A stretch of DNA of 64,000 bases from Eubacteriaceae bacterium. GTDB taxonomy: Bacteria; Bacillota; Clostridia; Peptostreptococcales; Anaerovoracaceae. Each line of letters starts with the position of its first letter. The stretch's first letter is position 1. Of the stretch, positions 9,470 to 19,269 are shown one piece after another. A model generated the notes under the pieces. That model made no database searches, was not told the DNA's origin, and was given only the letters and a program-made list of their open reading frames with translations. The stretch covers positions 1-64,000 of the forward strand of contig CABIWW010000004.1 in NCBI GenBank assembly GCA_902362435.1. Direction: 5' to 3'. The position numbers and the translations under genes were made by a program.

Positions 9470-12400
9470 CTATGCTTCTTCCGACGGTTCTGTTTCAGCC
9501 GTTTCATCTTCTTCGGCGTCTTCATAGTCGTCATCATCTTCTTCGACGATCATGATCTCCTCATCATCGTATGCTTCATCGTCTTCCGGTTCTGCCCCCT
9601 CTATGTCGACATCTACCATGTTCTCTATATCAGGGATATCTTCCATCTCACTCGTTTCCTTGATCTCGATCTCTTCATTGTCTTCTGTGAGGACTTTGAC
9701 ATCGAGGCATAGACTCTGCATTTCCTTGATGAGTACCTTGAACGACTCAGGAATACCAGGCTCAGGAATGTTCTCGCCCTTGACGATAGCTTCGTAAGTC
9801 TTTACACGACCCACTATGTCGTCGGATTTTACAGTGAGTATTTCCTGAAGAGTATAAGCTGCTCCGTATGCTTCCAGAGCCCATACTTCCATCTCTCCGA
9901 AACGCTGTCCGCCGAACTGCGCTTTTCCGCCCAGAGGCTGCTGCGTTACAAGTGAGTACGGACCCGTACTTCTCGCATGGATCTTGTCGTCAACGAGATG
10001 GTGGAGCTTGAGCATATACATGTAACCTACCGTTACAGGATTATCGAAATACTCTCCTGTTCGTCCATCTCTAAGACGCAGCTTACCGCTCTTGTCATAT
10101 CCGTTTTCCTCAAGAAGCTGTATTATATCTTTCTCCGTCGCACCGTCGAATACAGGCGTTGCGATGTACCAGTCTTTTGTCTTTGCAGCGAGACCGAGAT
10201 GCACTTCGAGTACCTGACCGACGTTCATTCGCGAAGGTACGCCGAGAGGATTCAGCATGACCTGAAGTGACTGGCCGTTTTCCAGGAACGGCATATCTTC
10301 CTCAGGAAGTATCCTCGAGATTACACCCTTGTTACCGTGTCTTCCCGCCATCTTGTCTCCGACGCTTATCTTTCTCTTTGTTGCGATGTAGCATCTTACG
10401 AGCTTGTTGACTCCAGGAGGCAGCTCATCGCCGTTTTCTCTGGAGAACACTTTTACATCCACTACTATACCTGTCTCGCCGTGAGGCACTCTGAGCGAAG
10501 TATCTCTTACTTCTCTTGCCTTTTCACCGAAAATAGCTCTGAGAAGTCTTTCTTCCGCCGTAAGCTCCGTCTCGCCCTTAGGTGTGACTTTACCTACCAG
10601 TATATCTGACGAATTTACTTCTGCACCCTTTCTGATGATACCTTCTTCGTCGAGATCCTTGAGTGCATCCTCGCCCACGTTAGGTATTTCTCTAGTTATT
10701 TCTTCAGGTCCGAGCTTCGTATCTCTCGCTTCTGCTTCATATTTCTCTATATGGATCGAAGTGAGCACGTCTTCCATAATAAGTCTTTCATTGAGTATGA
10801 TAGCGTCCTCGTAGTTGTAGCCTTCCCATGTCATGAATCCGATGAGCAGGTTCTTTCCGAGAGCGATCTCTCCGTTTTCTGTAGACGGACCGTCAGCAAT
10901 GACTTCTCCCTGCTCTACATGTTCGCCGTTGTATACGATAGGTCTCTGATTGATACATGTACCCTGGTTCGAACGTTTGAACTTGAGGAGTGTGTACTCG
11001 TCTTTCCCCTCTCCGTCGTCTCTGAGCACAACGATCTTGTCTGCATCGACAAAATCGATCGTTCCTGAATGCTTTGCTATTATAACTACGCCTGAGTCCT
11101 TTGCAGCTTTATGCTCCATACCTGTTCCTACTATAGGCGCTTCTGTCACGAGAAGAGGCACTGCCTGTCTCTGCATGTTGGCACCCATCAGGGCTCTGTT
11201 AGCGTCGTCGTTTTCGAGGAACGGTATCATCGCAGTCGCAACAGATACTACCTGTTTAGGCGATACGTCCATGTAGTCTACAGCTTCTCTAGGTACCAGG
11301 TCGATTTCTCCGCCTTTACCTCTGGCTGCAACCTTGAGGTTCACGAAATGCCCTTCTGAATCGAGCGGTTCGTTCGCCTGTGCCACGATCTTGTCCTCTT
11401 CATCATCCGCTGTGAGGTAATGGATCTCCTCTGTTACTCGGCCTGTCGCCTTGTCGACTACTCTGTACGGAGTTTCGATAAAGCCGTATTCATTGACGAT
11501 ACCATATGTCGTCAGCGAGCCGATCAGACCGATATTCGGACCTTCCGGCGTTTCTATAGGACACATTCTTCCATAATGTGAATGATGTACGTCTCTTACT
11601 TCGAATCCGGCTCTTTCTCTGGAGAGTCCTCCAGGTCCGAGTGCCGAAAGTCTTCTCTTGTGTGTCAGTTCAGCCAGCGGATTGTTCTGGTCCATGAACT
11701 GTGAAAGCTGTGAACTTCCGAAGAACTCCTTTACAGCTGCAGTTACCGGTCTTATGTTCATAAGTCCCTGCGGAGTGACCTCAGAGATATCCTGAGTCGT
11801 CATTCTCTCTTTGATAGTTCTTTCCATTCTGGAAAGGCCTATCCTTATCTGATTCTGCAGCAGTTCTCCTACAGTTCTCAGTCTTCTGTTGCCCAGGTGG
11901 TCTATATCATCTATGTTTCCTATGCCGTAGTTGAGGTTGAGCAGGTAGCTCACCGACGCTATCACGTCTGCAACCAGTATATGCTTAGGAGACAGCTCAT
12001 TCTTCCTATATCTGATAGCCTCTTTTACAGACTCCTGATCTTCGTTCTCGCGAAGTATATCCATCAGTACAGGGTAATAGACCTGTTTAGGCATTTTGAT
12101 ATCTGAGATATCAAAATCTATATATGAATCGATATCAACGAATTGATTTCCTATTACTTTGGTCACTTTTCCGTCATCTGCAGGACTCTTGACCATTACA
12201 AATTCAACTCCGGCATTTTCTATCTGTCTTGCCAGTTCCTTGTCTACCGTCTGATCCTTCTCAGCCAGGATCTCTCCTGTATTCGGATCTATGACGTCTT
12301 CAGCCACTGCATTGCCGACAAGTCTGTTGAAAAGCCCCAGTTTTTTGTTGTATTTATATCTTCCGACCTTAGCCAGATCATAACGCTTAGGATCGAAGAA

Positions 12401-13171
12401 CATCGAATTGAACAGCGACTGCGCACTTTCAAGCGTAGGCGGTTCGCCAGGTCTCAGTTTCTTATATATCTCCTTGAGACCTTCCTCATAATTCGTGGTC
12501 GTATCCTTTTCCAGCGTTTTCAGCAGTCTTGGCTCTTCACCGAAAGTATCCAGGATCTCCTGATTGCTTCCCATTCCCATCGCTCTGAGAAGGGTCGTCA
12601 CAGGCTGCTTTCTCGTCCTGTCGACTCTGACAGAGATTATTTCATTGGAGTCGGTTTCATATTCGAGCCATGCCCCCCTGTTAGGGATGACTGTTGTGAA
12701 AAACAGGTTCTTACCTGATTTGTCTATTTCTTTATCATAATAAGGTCCCGGTGAACGCACGAGCTGAGTAACTACAACTCTCTCCGCACCATTGTAGATA
12801 AAAGTACCCTTTTCAGTCATCAGTGGGAAATCTCCCATGAAAACTTCCTGTTCCTTTACTTCTCCGGTTTCTTTATTTACCAGACGTACTCTTACTTTCA
12901 ACGGAGCTGCATAGGTAACGTCTCTCTCCTTACACTCTTCCTGGCCGTATTTAGGCGGATCTGTAAGGGAGTAGTCAATGAATTCGAGAACAAGATTGTC
13001 CGCATAATCCTTGATCGGCGAAACATCCTCAAAAACTTCGCGAAAACCTTCTCTTACAAACCAATCATATGAATCCGTCTGAATCTGTATCAGATTTGGC
13101 ATTTCTGCCACTTCATTGATTTTCGAAAAGGTCATTCGTTCTTTTCTACCTAATTTTATCGGATTTGGCAT
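9470..13171 (-). CDS. rpoB: RNA polymerase beta subunit
   Basis: Beta subunit of core RNA polymerase, 1233 residues from the chosen start. Visible landmarks include the rifampicin-pocket segment ([20 protein letters not shown], then [13 protein letters not shown]) and the C-terminal clamp region ([23 protein letters not shown]). Serine, aspartate and histidine at the usual rifampicin contact positions look wild type. AAGGAG best fits the ATG at 13169-13171 (8-base spacing); earlier ATG and GTG codons lie too close. The last 70 or so residues form a very acidic tail (about 40 aspartates and glutamates), longer than in Bacillus. It has its own promoter downstream of the rplL terminator. Confidence 0.97.
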   Translation of the reverse strand: MPNPIKLGRKERMTFSKINEVAEMPNLIQIQTDSYDWFVREGFREVFEDVSPIKDYADNLVLEFIDYSLTDPPKYGQEECKERDVTYAAPLKVRVRLVNKETGEVKEQEVFMGDFPLMTEKGTFIYNGAERVVVTQLVRSPGPYYDKEIDKSGKNLFFTTVIPNRGAWLEYETDSNEIISVRVDRTRKQPVTTLLRAMGMGSNQEILDTFGEEPRLLKTLEKDTTTNYEEGLKEIYKKLRPGEPPTLESAQSLFNSMFFDPKRYDLAKVGRYKYNKKLGLFNRLVGNAVAEDVIDPNTGEILAEKDQTVDKELARQIENAGVEFVMVKSPADDGKVTKVIGNQFVDIDSYIDFDISDIKMPKQVYYPVLMDILRENEDQESVKEAIRYRKNELSPKHILVADVIASVSYLLNLNYGIGNIDDIDHLGNRRLRTVGELLQNQIRIGLSRMERTIKERMTTQDISEVTPQGLMNIRPVTAAVKEFFGSSQLSQFMDQNNPLAELTHKRRLSALGPGGLSRERAGFEVRDVHHSHYGRMCPIETPEGPNIGLIGSLTTYGIVNEYGFIETPYRVVDKATGRVTEEIHYLTADDEEDKIVAQANEPLDSEGHFVNLKVAARGKGGEIDLVPREAVDYMDVSPKQVVSVATAMIPFLENDDANRALMGANMQRQAVPLLVTEAPIVGTGMEHKAAKDSGVVIIAKHSGTIDFVDADKIVVLRDDGEGKDEYTLLKFKRSNQGTCINQRPIVYNGEHVEQGEVIADGPSTENGEIALGKNLLIGFMTWEGYNYEDAIILNERLIMEDVLTSIHIEKYEAEARDTKLGPEEITREIPNVGEDALKDLDEEGIIRKGAEVNSSDILVGKVTPKGETELTAEERLLRAIFGEKAREVRDTSLRVPHGETGIVVDVKVFSRENGDELPPGVNKLVRCYIATKRKISVGDKMAGRHGNKGVISRILPEEDMPFLENGQSLQVMLNPLGVPSRMNVGQVLEVHLGLAAKTKDWYIATPVFDGATEKDIIQLLEENGYDKSGKLRLRDGRTGEYFDNPVTVGYMYMLKLHHLVDDKIHARSTGPYSLVTQQPLGGKAQFGGQRFGEMEVWALEAYGAAYTLQEILTVKSDDIVGRVKTYEAIVKGENIPEPGIPESFKVLIKEMQSLCLDVKVLTEDNEEIEIKETSEMEDIPDIENMVDVDIEGAEPEDDEAYDDEEIMIVEEDDDDYEDAEEDETAETEPSEEA

Positions 13172-13222
13172 AGTCATCACTCCTTATATCTTTAACAAAT
13201 TACATTTGCAGGGCAGTTTATT

Positions 13223-13251
13223 ATGATACCACATTGTTGTCAAACCGTCAA
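13223..13251 (-). promoter_or_regulatory. Promoter of rpoBC
   Basis: Minus-strand TTGACG (13246-13251), 17-base spacer, TATCAT (13223-13228), about 50 bases upstream of the rpoB ATG. A second TTGACA within the spacer could serve an alternative promoter with a TAAACT -10. Together with the rplL terminator this suggests that rpoBC is not solely dependent on read-through. Confidence 0.6.
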
Positions 13252-13308
13252 TAGTTTTTGGAATATTTTTCATTTTCTTCACATAAGTATACCGAAAACG
13301 GTTTTCTT

Positions 13309-13341
13309 AAAAAAACGGCAGATGACGCGAAGTCATCTGCC
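13309..13341 (-). terminator. Rho-independent terminator after rplL
   Basis: Perfect 10-bp stem GGCAGATGAC (13317-13326) / GTCATCTGCC (13332-13341) followed on the minus strand by GTTTTTTT. It lies 30 bases past the rplL stop and separates rplJL from rpoBC, perhaps as a partial attenuator. Confidence 0.9.
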
Positions 13342-13370
13342 ACAGTGCTTTTTCTTCTGAAAATGCGAGC

Positions 13371-13736
13371 TTATTTGAGTTCAACAACTGCTCCAACTTC
13401 TTCGAGCTGTGCTTTGTATCCTTCAGCTTCTGCCTTTTCGCATCCTTCTTTGAGGTTTGAAGGAGCTCCGTCAACCAGTTCCTTAGCTTCCTTAAGTCCT
13501 AAGCCTGTGATCTCTCTTACAGCCTTGATAACCTTGATCTTTTCTGCTCCAACTTCCTTAAGAACTACTGTGAATTCAGTCTGCTCTTCGCCTGCTGCTG
13601 CTGCGCCGTCTGCTGCTGCAACTACAACGCCTGCTGCTGCTGATACGCCGAATTCTTCTTCACAAGCCTTAACCAGCTCGTTTAACTCTAAAACTGACAT
13701 TTCTTTTATAGCTTCAATTATCTGATCTTTGTTCAT
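13371..13736 (-). CDS. rplL: 50S ribosomal protein L7/L12
   Basis: Stalk protein that recruits translation factors. The 121-residue length is typical, with an N-terminal dimerisation helix ([15 protein letters not shown]), an alanine/glycine-rich hinge (residues 34-50) and the conserved C-terminal domain ([20 protein letters not shown]). Strong RBS and ATG. Last gene before a strong terminator. Confidence 0.98.
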   Translation of the reverse strand: MNKDQIIEAIKEMSVLELNELVKACEEEFGVSAAAGVVVAAADGAAAAGEEQTEFTVVLKEVGAEKIKVIKAVREITGLGLKEAKELVDGAPSNLKEGCEKAEAEGYKAQLEEVGAVVELK

Positions 13737-13880
13737 TTTATTTCTCCTTTATAATTATTTCAGTATATATGATCTATACCGATAACTTCTGTTGAGCCTG
13801 TACACAGAAAAGCTTCATACGCTTATGCGCTATGCTCTTTCTGCAAAGGTTCGCCCATCCATACGCCGCAAAGTAAGCGC

Positions 13881-14372
13881 TTACGCTTCTTTCTGCTCTG
13901 CGATCTGTGAAACCACTCTTGCAAAGTTTGCGATCGGTGACTGGATGCTTCCCATAAATTTTGAAATGAGAACATCTCTTGACGGAATCGATGCGAGCTG
14001 CTGAATACCTTCTTTGTCATAGTATTCACCTTCTACGATACCACCCTTGAATTCCATCTTCTTGTATTCTTTGATAGCTCCGTCCAGAACTCTTGCTGGT
14101 GCAGTAGCATCATCATAGCTGAATGCAAATCCGCTCGGTCCTGCGAGAGTGTCCTTCAGCACTTCGTATTCAGTGCCTTCGATAGCTCTGTTAACCAGTG
14201 TGTTCTTGTAAACAGTGTAGTCAACATCTGCTTCGCGGAGTTTCTTTCTCATAGCATCTGCTTCTGCAACTGTGATTCCGATGTAATCAACAACTACAAC
14301 AGATGTCGCTCTTTCAAACTTGTCTTTTATTTCGTCAATTATTACTTGCTTCTGTTTGTAAGCTTCTTTCAT
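13881..14372 (-). CDS. rplJ: 50S ribosomal protein L10
   Basis: Stalk base protein that anchors L7/L12 dimers and binds its own mRNA leader. The 163 residues start MKEAYKQKQVIIDEIKDKF, with VVVDYIGITVAEADAMRKKLREA and NTLVNRA typical of the family. The gap to rplL is 144 bases, longer than usual, with no obvious gene in it. The leader upstream is structured (next entry). Confidence 0.97.
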   Translation of the reverse strand: MKEAYKQKQVIIDEIKDKFERATSVVVVDYIGITVAEADAMRKKLREADVDYTVYKNTLVNRAIEGTEYEVLKDTLAGPSGFAFSYDDATAPARVLDGAIKEYKKMEFKGGIVEGEYYDKEGIQQLASIPSRDVLISKFMGSIQSPIANFARVVSQIAEQKEA

Positions 14373-14394
14373 TATCGCGCATTCTCCTTTCTAA

Positions 14395-14540
14395 ATAATC
14401 TTTTTTCAGGTACGCTATAAAATAGCCTTGCTATCCGCGTGACAGCAAGGCAAATGTATTTACATTGTACCTCGGCGAGGTCTCCGTTTAAAGCCGGCAT
14501 ATACTGTGATATCAGTGCCAGCTCCTCGCTGTCTACGGTC
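14395..14540 (-). ncRNA. L10 leader (rplJL autoregulatory element)
   Basis: The 190 bases between rplA and rplJ contain a strong hairpin GCCTTGCT / AGCAAGGC (14425-14451) preceded by a G-rich, multi-helix segment including ACCTCGCCGAGGT. This fits the ribosomal L10 leader family, in which the L10(L12)4 complex binds the mRNA and lowers rplJL expression. Boundaries are approximate and the kink-turn was not verified. Confidence 0.65.
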
Positions 14541-14565
14541 TATAATATTCTGTTCCGTTTGAGAT

Positions 14566-15261
14566 CTAACCCAGCTTTAAAGGGTTGATCTTCACTCCAG
14601 GTCCCATAGTAGATGTAACAACTACGCTCTTCAGATACTGACCTTTTGCTGCTGCAGGCTTAGCCTTTATGATAGCACCGATAAGTGCATTGAAGTTGTC
14701 AGTCAGCTTCTCAGGTCCGAATGAAGCTTTTCCTATAGGAGTATGGATGATGTTTGCCTTGTCCAGACGGTATTCAACTTTACCAGCCTTGACTTCTTCG
14801 ATAGCCTTTGCAACATCCATAGTAACTGTGCCTGACTTAGGATTAGGCATGAGTCCCTTAGGTCCCAGAATCTTACCTAATCTACCAACAACACCCATCA
14901 TATCAGGTGTCGCAACAACGACATCAAAGTCAAACCAGCCTTCACTCTGGATTTTCTGAGCCATTTCTTCAGCTCCTACGAAATCAGCACCGGCTTCTTC
15001 TGCTTCTGTAGCCTTAGGGCCCTTTGCAAATACCAGAACTTTCTTCGTTTTACCAACTCCGTGCGGAAGCACGATAGCTCCTCTTACCTGTTGATCGGCA
15101 TGTCTGCCGTCAACACCTAATCTTGCGTGAAGCTCAACTGTTTCATCAAACTTGGCTTTTGCGCTTTTTACAACGATTTCCATAGCCTGATCAACGTCAA
15201 ACAATTCAGCTTTGTCGAATTCTTTTACAGAATCCTGATACTTCTTTCCTCTTTTAGGCAT
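14566..15261 (-). CDS. rplA: 50S ribosomal protein L1
   Basis: Binds 23S rRNA at the mobile stalk and helps release deacylated tRNA; also an autogenous repressor in many bacteria. I take the start at the ATG at 15259-15261 ([15 protein letters not shown]), which has a perfect AAGGAGG site and gives 231 residues, the family norm. A longer in-frame version begins 22 codons upstream but encodes a non-family cysteine-rich stretch. Ends [14 protein letters not shown]. Follows rplK by 92 bases. Confidence 0.97.
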   Translation of the reverse strand: MPKRGKKYQDSVKEFDKAELFDVDQAMEIVVKSAKAKFDETVELHARLGVDGRHADQQVRGAIVLPHGVGKTKKVLVFAKGPKATEAEEAGADFVGAEEMAQKIQSEGWFDFDVVVATPDMMGVVGRLGKILGPKGLMPNPKSGTVTMDVAKAIEEVKAGKVEYRLDKANIIHTPIGKASFGPEKLTDNFNALIGAIIKAKPAAAKGQYLKSVVVTSTMGPGVKINPLKLG

Positions 15262-15353
15262 TCTTTCCTCCTTGTGGTACTCACAACCGCATCCCTGACC
15301 GTCACTGTCCGCTTTCGAACATTTCATCGATCTCTGCGGTCTCCCACTCTGTT

Positions 15354-15779
15354 TTAGTCTTCAATAACGATTCCCATACTTCTTGCAGTACCCTTGATCA
15401 TTTCTGTTGCTGCTTCAAGGCTTGCTGCATTAAGATCCGGCATCTTTGTCTTTGCAATCTCCTCAGCCTGTGCTCTTGTGAGAGTTGCAACCTTAGTTTT
15501 GTTAGGTTCACCTGAAGCTGATTCAAGACCTGCTGCCTTCTTGAGTAATACTGCTGCAGGCGGTGTTTTGCAAATGAATGAAAACGAGTGGTCTGCATAT
15601 ACAGTGATTACTACCGGAATTATCATTCCAGGCTGATCCTGTGTTTTAGCGTTGAACTGCTTACAGAAATCCATAATGTTAACGCCGTGCTGACCTAAAG
15701 CTGGTCCAACAGGAGGTGCAGGGTTTGCATTGCCGGCAGGAATCTGAAGTTTGATATAACCTTCGATCTTCTTAGCCAT
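15354..15779 (-). CDS. rplK: 50S ribosomal protein L11
   Basis: Protein of the GTPase-associated centre. The 141-residue length is standard. The N-terminal proline-rich part ([24 protein letters not shown]) and [13 protein letters not shown] are diagnostic; the C-terminus binds 23S rRNA and ends [13 protein letters not shown]. Follows nusG by 67 bases in the canonical order. Confidence 0.98.
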   Translation of the reverse strand: MAKKIEGYIKLQIPAGNANPAPPVGPALGQHGVNIMDFCKQFNAKTQDQPGMIIPVVITVYADHSFSFICKTPPAAVLLKKAAGLESASGEPNKTKVATLTRAQAEEIAKTKMPDLNAASLEAATEMIKGTARSMGIVIED

Positions 15780-15846
15780 TACTGTTATTCTCCTTTCTTT
15801 ATTATTCCCCTACGGGGTCATAGATTTAATATGAAAGCCGCTTTGA

Positions 15847-16422
15847 TCAGATCTTGTCGACCTGAGCAAAATCGAGCTCTACTGGCGTGTCTCTTCCGAA
15901 CATCGACACCTTGGCTTTGAGCGTCTGTTTTTCCATGTTGACTTCTTCGACAACTCCCATGAAGTTTTCAAAAGGTCCGTTGATAACTTTCACCGTATCG
16001 CCGACATCGATATCCAGATCGATATATATTTTCTCGATACCCATTCTTCTCACTTCCTCTGTAGTGAGCGGGATAGGATCCGAGCCGTGACCCACGAAGC
16101 CTGTAACGCCCTGTGTGTTTCGCACAAGATACCAGGATTCATTTGTCACTATCATCTTTACAAGAACATATCCCGGGAACATTTTTCTGGTCTTCACCTT
16201 ACGCTGTCCGTTTTTGACCTCGACTCTGTCTTCGGTCGGTACGATCACGTCCAGAATAAGGTTCTGCATACCTCTGTTCTCAACGATTTTCTCGATGTTC
16301 ACTTTGACCTTGTTTTCATGACCGGAATAAGTGTGAACCACATACCATTTGGCTTCGCCGTCACCCCTGAGACCTTCCAGTCCTTCAAGGTTTAATTTTT
16401 TACCTTCATTGTTTTCACACAT
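15847..16422 (-). CDS. nusG: Transcription termination/antitermination factor NusG
   Basis: Bridges RNA polymerase with the ribosome or Rho and modulates pausing. The 191 residues have a short family-atypical lead (MCENNEGKKLNLEGLEGL) before the NGN domain (KWYVVHTYSGHENKVK at about 25-40; MFPGYVLVKM) and a C-terminal KOW domain (VGDTVKVINGPFENFMGVVEE). It sits between secE and rplK as in most bacteria. Confidence 0.97.
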   Translation of the reverse strand: MCENNEGKKLNLEGLEGLRGDGEAKWYVVHTYSGHENKVKVNIEKIVENRGMQNLILDVIVPTEDRVEVKNGQRKVKTRKMFPGYVLVKMIVTNESWYLVRNTQGVTGFVGHGSDPIPLTTEEVRRMGIEKIYIDLDIDVGDTVKVINGPFENFMGVVEEVNMEKQTLKAKVSMFGRDTPVELDFAQVDKI

Positions 16423-16451
16423 TGTATCTTTAAGCTCCTATCTTGCACGCT

Positions 16452-16718
16452 TTAGAAACATACTGCCTTTATAGCTGCCAGTACGCCTGTGTCAACTGCC
16501 CAAAATACAACTGCAAAGGCCGCGCAGGTAACAAGCACTACGGCTGTGAAAGATCCGAGCTCTTTCTTTGTCGGCCATACTACTTTTTTCATCTCGAGCT
16601 TTACGCCCTTGAAATATTCCTTTACGCTTCCTTTCTTCCTTTTACGGGTAGATGCTGCTGCAGCCCTCTGTCTGACTGTTGTGGTATTGTTGCCTTTACC
16701 CTTTGACGTTTTTGCCAT
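16452..16718 (-). CDS. secE: Preprotein translocase subunit SecE
   Basis: Small membrane subunit that clamps SecY in the translocon. 88 residues: a basic 30-residue N-terminus, the conserved amphipathic segment VKEYFKGVKLEMKKVVWPTKKEL, then one transmembrane helix (FTAVVLVTCAAFAVVFWAVDT). Lies directly between rpmG and nusG. Confidence 0.96.
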   Translation of the reverse strand: MAKTSKGKGNNTTTVRQRAAAASTRKRKKGSVKEYFKGVKLEMKKVVWPTKKELGSFTAVVLVTCAAFAVVFWAVDTGVLAAIKAVCF

Positions 16719-16730
16719 GGCAATTCTCCC

Positions 16731-16880
16731 TTACTTCGTTTCCTTGTGAAGTGTGTGTTTTCTGCAGAACTTGCAGTATTTGTTCATTTCTATACGGTCA
16801 GTAGTGTTCTTCTTGTTCTTTACCGTATTGTAATTTCTCTGCTTACATTCTGTGCATGCAAGTGTAACCTTTACTCTCAT
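16731..16880 (-). CDS. rpmG: 50S ribosomal protein L33
   Basis: Very short gene of 49 codons, beginning [17 protein letters not shown] and ending [13 protein letters not shown]. Cysteines 9, 12, 36 and 39 form two CxxC pairs, so this is the zinc-binding (C+) L33 type. ATG at 16878-16880 with a GGAGG site upstream; stop TAA at 16731-16733, 12 bases before secE. First gene of the rpmG-secE-nusG-rplKA unit. Confidence 0.96.
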   Translation of the reverse strand: MRVKVTLACTECKQRNYNTVKNKKNTTDRIEMNKYCKFCRKHTLHKETK

Positions 16881-16958
16881 TTTATCTGTCCTCCGTTTAA
16901 CTTAAAAGTAAGAGCAGCCTCTGCCCTTAATTGATTATTTACATAAAGTCGCTAAATA

Positions 16959-16987
16959 ATTGTATATTACAGCGGTGTCAATGTCAA
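16959..16987 (-). promoter_or_regulatory. Promoter of rpmG-secE-nusG-rplKA
   Basis: Minus-strand TTGACA (16982-16987), 17-base spacer, TACAAT (16959-16964). A second TTGACA lies inside the spacer. Between rpmG and the ech terminator (16881-17077) I see no gene; the rest is leader and spacer. Confidence 0.75.
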
Positions 16988-17077
16988 GATTTTTCCGCAA
17001 AAAAGCAGGCCGCAGGGCCGTCTTCTTCATCTGCATATATGTTTTTGCGTTTTTGCCCTCCAGGCTGTCATGTATAA

Positions 17078-17113
17078 AAATATGCAAACAGGACTCTGCC
17101 TGTCTGCATATTT
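17078..17113 (-). terminator. Rho-independent terminator of the ech operon
   Basis: Inverted repeat of about 15 bp, AAATATGCAAACAGG and CCTGTCTGCATATTT with a six-base loop, followed on the minus strand by TTTTTATA. It lies 95 bases after the echF stop. Confidence 0.85.
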
Positions 17114-17207
17114 CCGTATCACTTACATTTTTATATGCTTATATGGTGATAGTGTCTGCTCTGATACCGCTGTTCATGCGATCCCGCGACCTGTACGGTC
17201 ACAGTTC

Positions 17208-17798
17208 TTACAGTGAGAGACACTTCTTAGGGCACTTGTCAACGCATGCTCCGCACTTAACGCACGCATCTTCATCGACTTTCCAGACTTTCTCTTTTCT
17301 GTCGACTGTTAAAGCATCGCAAGGGCAGTTCTTTGCACAAAGTCCGCAATATACACATACATCCAGATCACACGTGAGTTTGTCTTCACCTGATGCAGCA
17401 TCTGCTTTCTTTTCACCGTCTGCCGGTTTGTCCGCTGCCTTTTTAGGTTCAGGCTTCTTGACCTCGACATCTACTGAATCGACAACTTTCTCTGTTTCCG
17501 GCTCAGTATACTTAGGATTCATGTCGAGACACTTCTTAGGACAAGCTTCGACGCATGCTCCGCACTGTATGCACTGCATTCTGTGGATCTCCCACTTTCC
17601 GCCTTTTCTGTCTACATTGATTGCATCTGCCGGACATTTTCTTCCGCAGATACCGCAAAGTATACACTTGTCAGCGTCGATGTCGATACTTCCTCTTGTT
17701 CTCTCCTGCCATTCTCTTTCCACTACAGGATACATGAGAGTTGCAGGCTTCTTGAATGTGCTTTTTAATACTGTTTTGGCAAATTTAAAAGCTCCCAT
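17208..17798 (-). CDS. echF: Ech hydrogenase subunit F, doubled polyferredoxin (NuoI-like)
   Basis: Peripheral iron-sulfur subunit that takes electrons from ferredoxin to the hydrogenase core on the cytoplasmic side. The 196 residues hold two modules, each with two CxxCxxCxxxCP motifs: CILCGICGRKCP and CIQCGACVEACP, then after a Lys/Ala/Glu-rich linker CVYCGLCAKNCP and CVKCGACVDKCP. That implies four [4Fe-4S] clusters, where canonical EchF carries two. The N-terminus (FKFAKTVLKSTFKKPATLMYP) is NuoI/EchF-like. Last gene of the operon; 10 bases after echE. No frameshift or stop separates the modules. Confidence 0.93.
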   Translation of the reverse strand: MGAFKFAKTVLKSTFKKPATLMYPVVEREWQERTRGSIDIDADKCILCGICGRKCPADAINVDRKGGKWEIHRMQCIQCGACVEACPKKCLDMNPKYTEPETEKVVDSVDVEVKKPEPKKAADKPADGEKKADAASGEDKLTCDLDVCVYCGLCAKNCPCDALTVDRKEKVWKVDEDACVKCGACVDKCPKKCLSL

Positions 17799-17808
17799 TA
17801 ACTCTCAC

Positions 17809-18891
17809 CTACCTTTCTGTACAACTTATGCATGGGTCGATCGTGAGCACCATCATAGGCACGTCAGCCAGATCGCAGCCCTGCAGGATCTTAACTAATG
17901 CAGGAATATTCATGTTGGTCGGTGTTCTGACACGCATCCTCTGTAAGAATTTAGTGCCTGCACCCTTTGCATAGTAATATGCTTCGCCTCTAGGCTGTTC
18001 AAGTCTCACCATGTATTCACCTTCGACATTTCCCTTTACAGGAACATCTACAGGACCTTCAGGAATCTTGTCTACAGCTTTCTTTATCAGTTCGATCGAC
18101 TGGAATATCTCGCCGATCCTGACTTTACATCTAGCATAGCAGTCACCGGCTTCTTCAAGTACAGGTTCAAAATCCAGTTCCTTGTATACGCCGTGATTGT
18201 TAGTCATTCTCATATCCTGATCGACACCGGATCCTCTCGCCACAGGACCAACTGCACATAATTCGATCGCATCTTCTTTTGAAAGTACGCCGACGCCGCA
18301 CATTCTGTTCTTTACAGAATCATCTTCGATGAATACGTCTGTGATCTCTTTGATCTCAGCTTTTATTCCTTCCAATGTTTCTGCGATCTCTTTAAGTGTA
18401 TCGTTGTCGATATCCTTTCTCATACCGCCGACTTTACAGATGGAGAATATAACTCTGCCGCCTGTAGTTTTTTCCAGGATGTCAAGAATAGTTTCTCTTA
18501 TTCTCCAGCAGTGCATGAACAGGCTCTCGAAGCCGAATGCGTCTGCGAGGAGTCCCAGCCACAGAAGATGGCTGTGGAGTCTTGACAGCTCATGGAGTAT
18601 GGTTCTGAGGTATTCTGCTCTCTCAGGGATTTTTATATCCATAGCTCCCTCGATCGATGCTGCAGCTCCCCATCCGTGACCGAAACTGCAGATACCGCAG
18701 ATACGCTCTATAACATATACCATTTCGGTATATCCCCTTTTTTCCACCAGCTTTTCCAGTCCTCTATGGATAAATCCGATAGATGGAATGGCTTCCACTA
18801 CTGTTTCATCCTCGACTACCAGGTCGATATGAACAGGCTCCGGAAGTACCGGATGCTGTGGTCCGAAAGGAATTATAGTTTTCTTACCCAT
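17809..18891 (-). CDS. echE: Ech hydrogenase large subunit E ([NiFe], NuoD-like)
   Basis: Catalytic [NiFe] subunit of a group 4 membrane-bound hydrogenase. 360 residues. Both nickel-ligand pairs are present: RICGICSFGH in the N-terminal third and DPCISCTER at the very end, so it is a hydrogenase rather than a complex I NuoD. The protein ends exactly at the arginine that would be the processed C-terminus in hydrogenases with a cleaved tail, so no maturation endopeptidase may be needed. The ATG is 18 bases after echD. Confidence 0.95.
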   Translation of the reverse strand: MGKKTIIPFGPQHPVLPEPVHIDLVVEDETVVEAIPSIGFIHRGLEKLVEKRGYTEMVYVIERICGICSFGHGWGAAASIEGAMDIKIPERAEYLRTILHELSRLHSHLLWLGLLADAFGFESLFMHCWRIRETILDILEKTTGGRVIFSICKVGGMRKDIDNDTLKEIAETLEGIKAEIKEITDVFIEDDSVKNRMCGVGVLSKEDAIELCAVGPVARGSGVDQDMRMTNNHGVYKELDFEPVLEEAGDCYARCKVRIGEIFQSIELIKKAVDKIPEGPVDVPVKGNVEGEYMVRLEQPRGEAYYYAKGAGTKFLQRMRVRTPTNMNIPALVKILQGCDLADVPMMVLTIDPCISCTER

Positions 18892-18909
18892 ATTAATTAC
18901 CTTCCTTTC

Positions 18910-19269
18910 CTATTTCTTCGGATTCCATGGAGTAGGTTCTGCAACCTTGAAGAAGTTGCCCTCATAATCAAGCTCCATATGCATGAACTTGATACCAAAC
19001 AGGTCATGCATCTCATTCTCATAGATAAATGCAGGCCAGTATGTTCCTGTTATACTTTCAACCTTTTCCTCCGGTGAAATAACCAGTTTTAAATTCGTCA
19101 GGCTGTAGTCCTTGTCAAATGAGTAAATGATTTCGATCTTATCATCCACTACAGTTGCACATGCCTGACCGAATCTGTATCCTTCAGCCTTTAAATCCTT
19201 AACTTTCGTCAAAAGCTGGGAAAGCTCTACAGGCGTGAAGTTCTGTGGTACATCTACTCTTTCGCGCAT
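18910..19269 (-). CDS. echD: Ech hydrogenase subunit D (NuoC-like)
   Basis: Hydrophilic subunit related to NuoC/30-kDa complex I protein, joining small and large subunits. 119 residues; the family signature is in the C-terminal part (WPAFIYENEMHDLFGIKFMHM, ending near TPWNPKK). ATG overlaps the echC stop by one base (TAATG), implying translational coupling. Confidence 0.92.
   Translation of the reverse strand: MRERVDVPQNFTPVELSQLLTKVKDLKAEGYRFGQACATVVDDKIEIIYSFDKDYSLTNLKLVISPEEKVESITGTYWPAFIYENEMHDLFGIKFMHMELDYEGNFFKVAEPTPWNPKK

Noticed and set aside
15262..15327. Extended rplA start 22 codons upstream
   Set aside because: The added stretch is not in the L1 family, and the ATG at 15259-15261 has a perfect RBS.
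16960..17898. Plus-strand open frame of 312 codons over echF and part of echE
   Set aside because: It is antisense to the ferredoxin motifs and its repeats of His and Ser-rich segments mirror the CxxC motifs of echF; no RBS.
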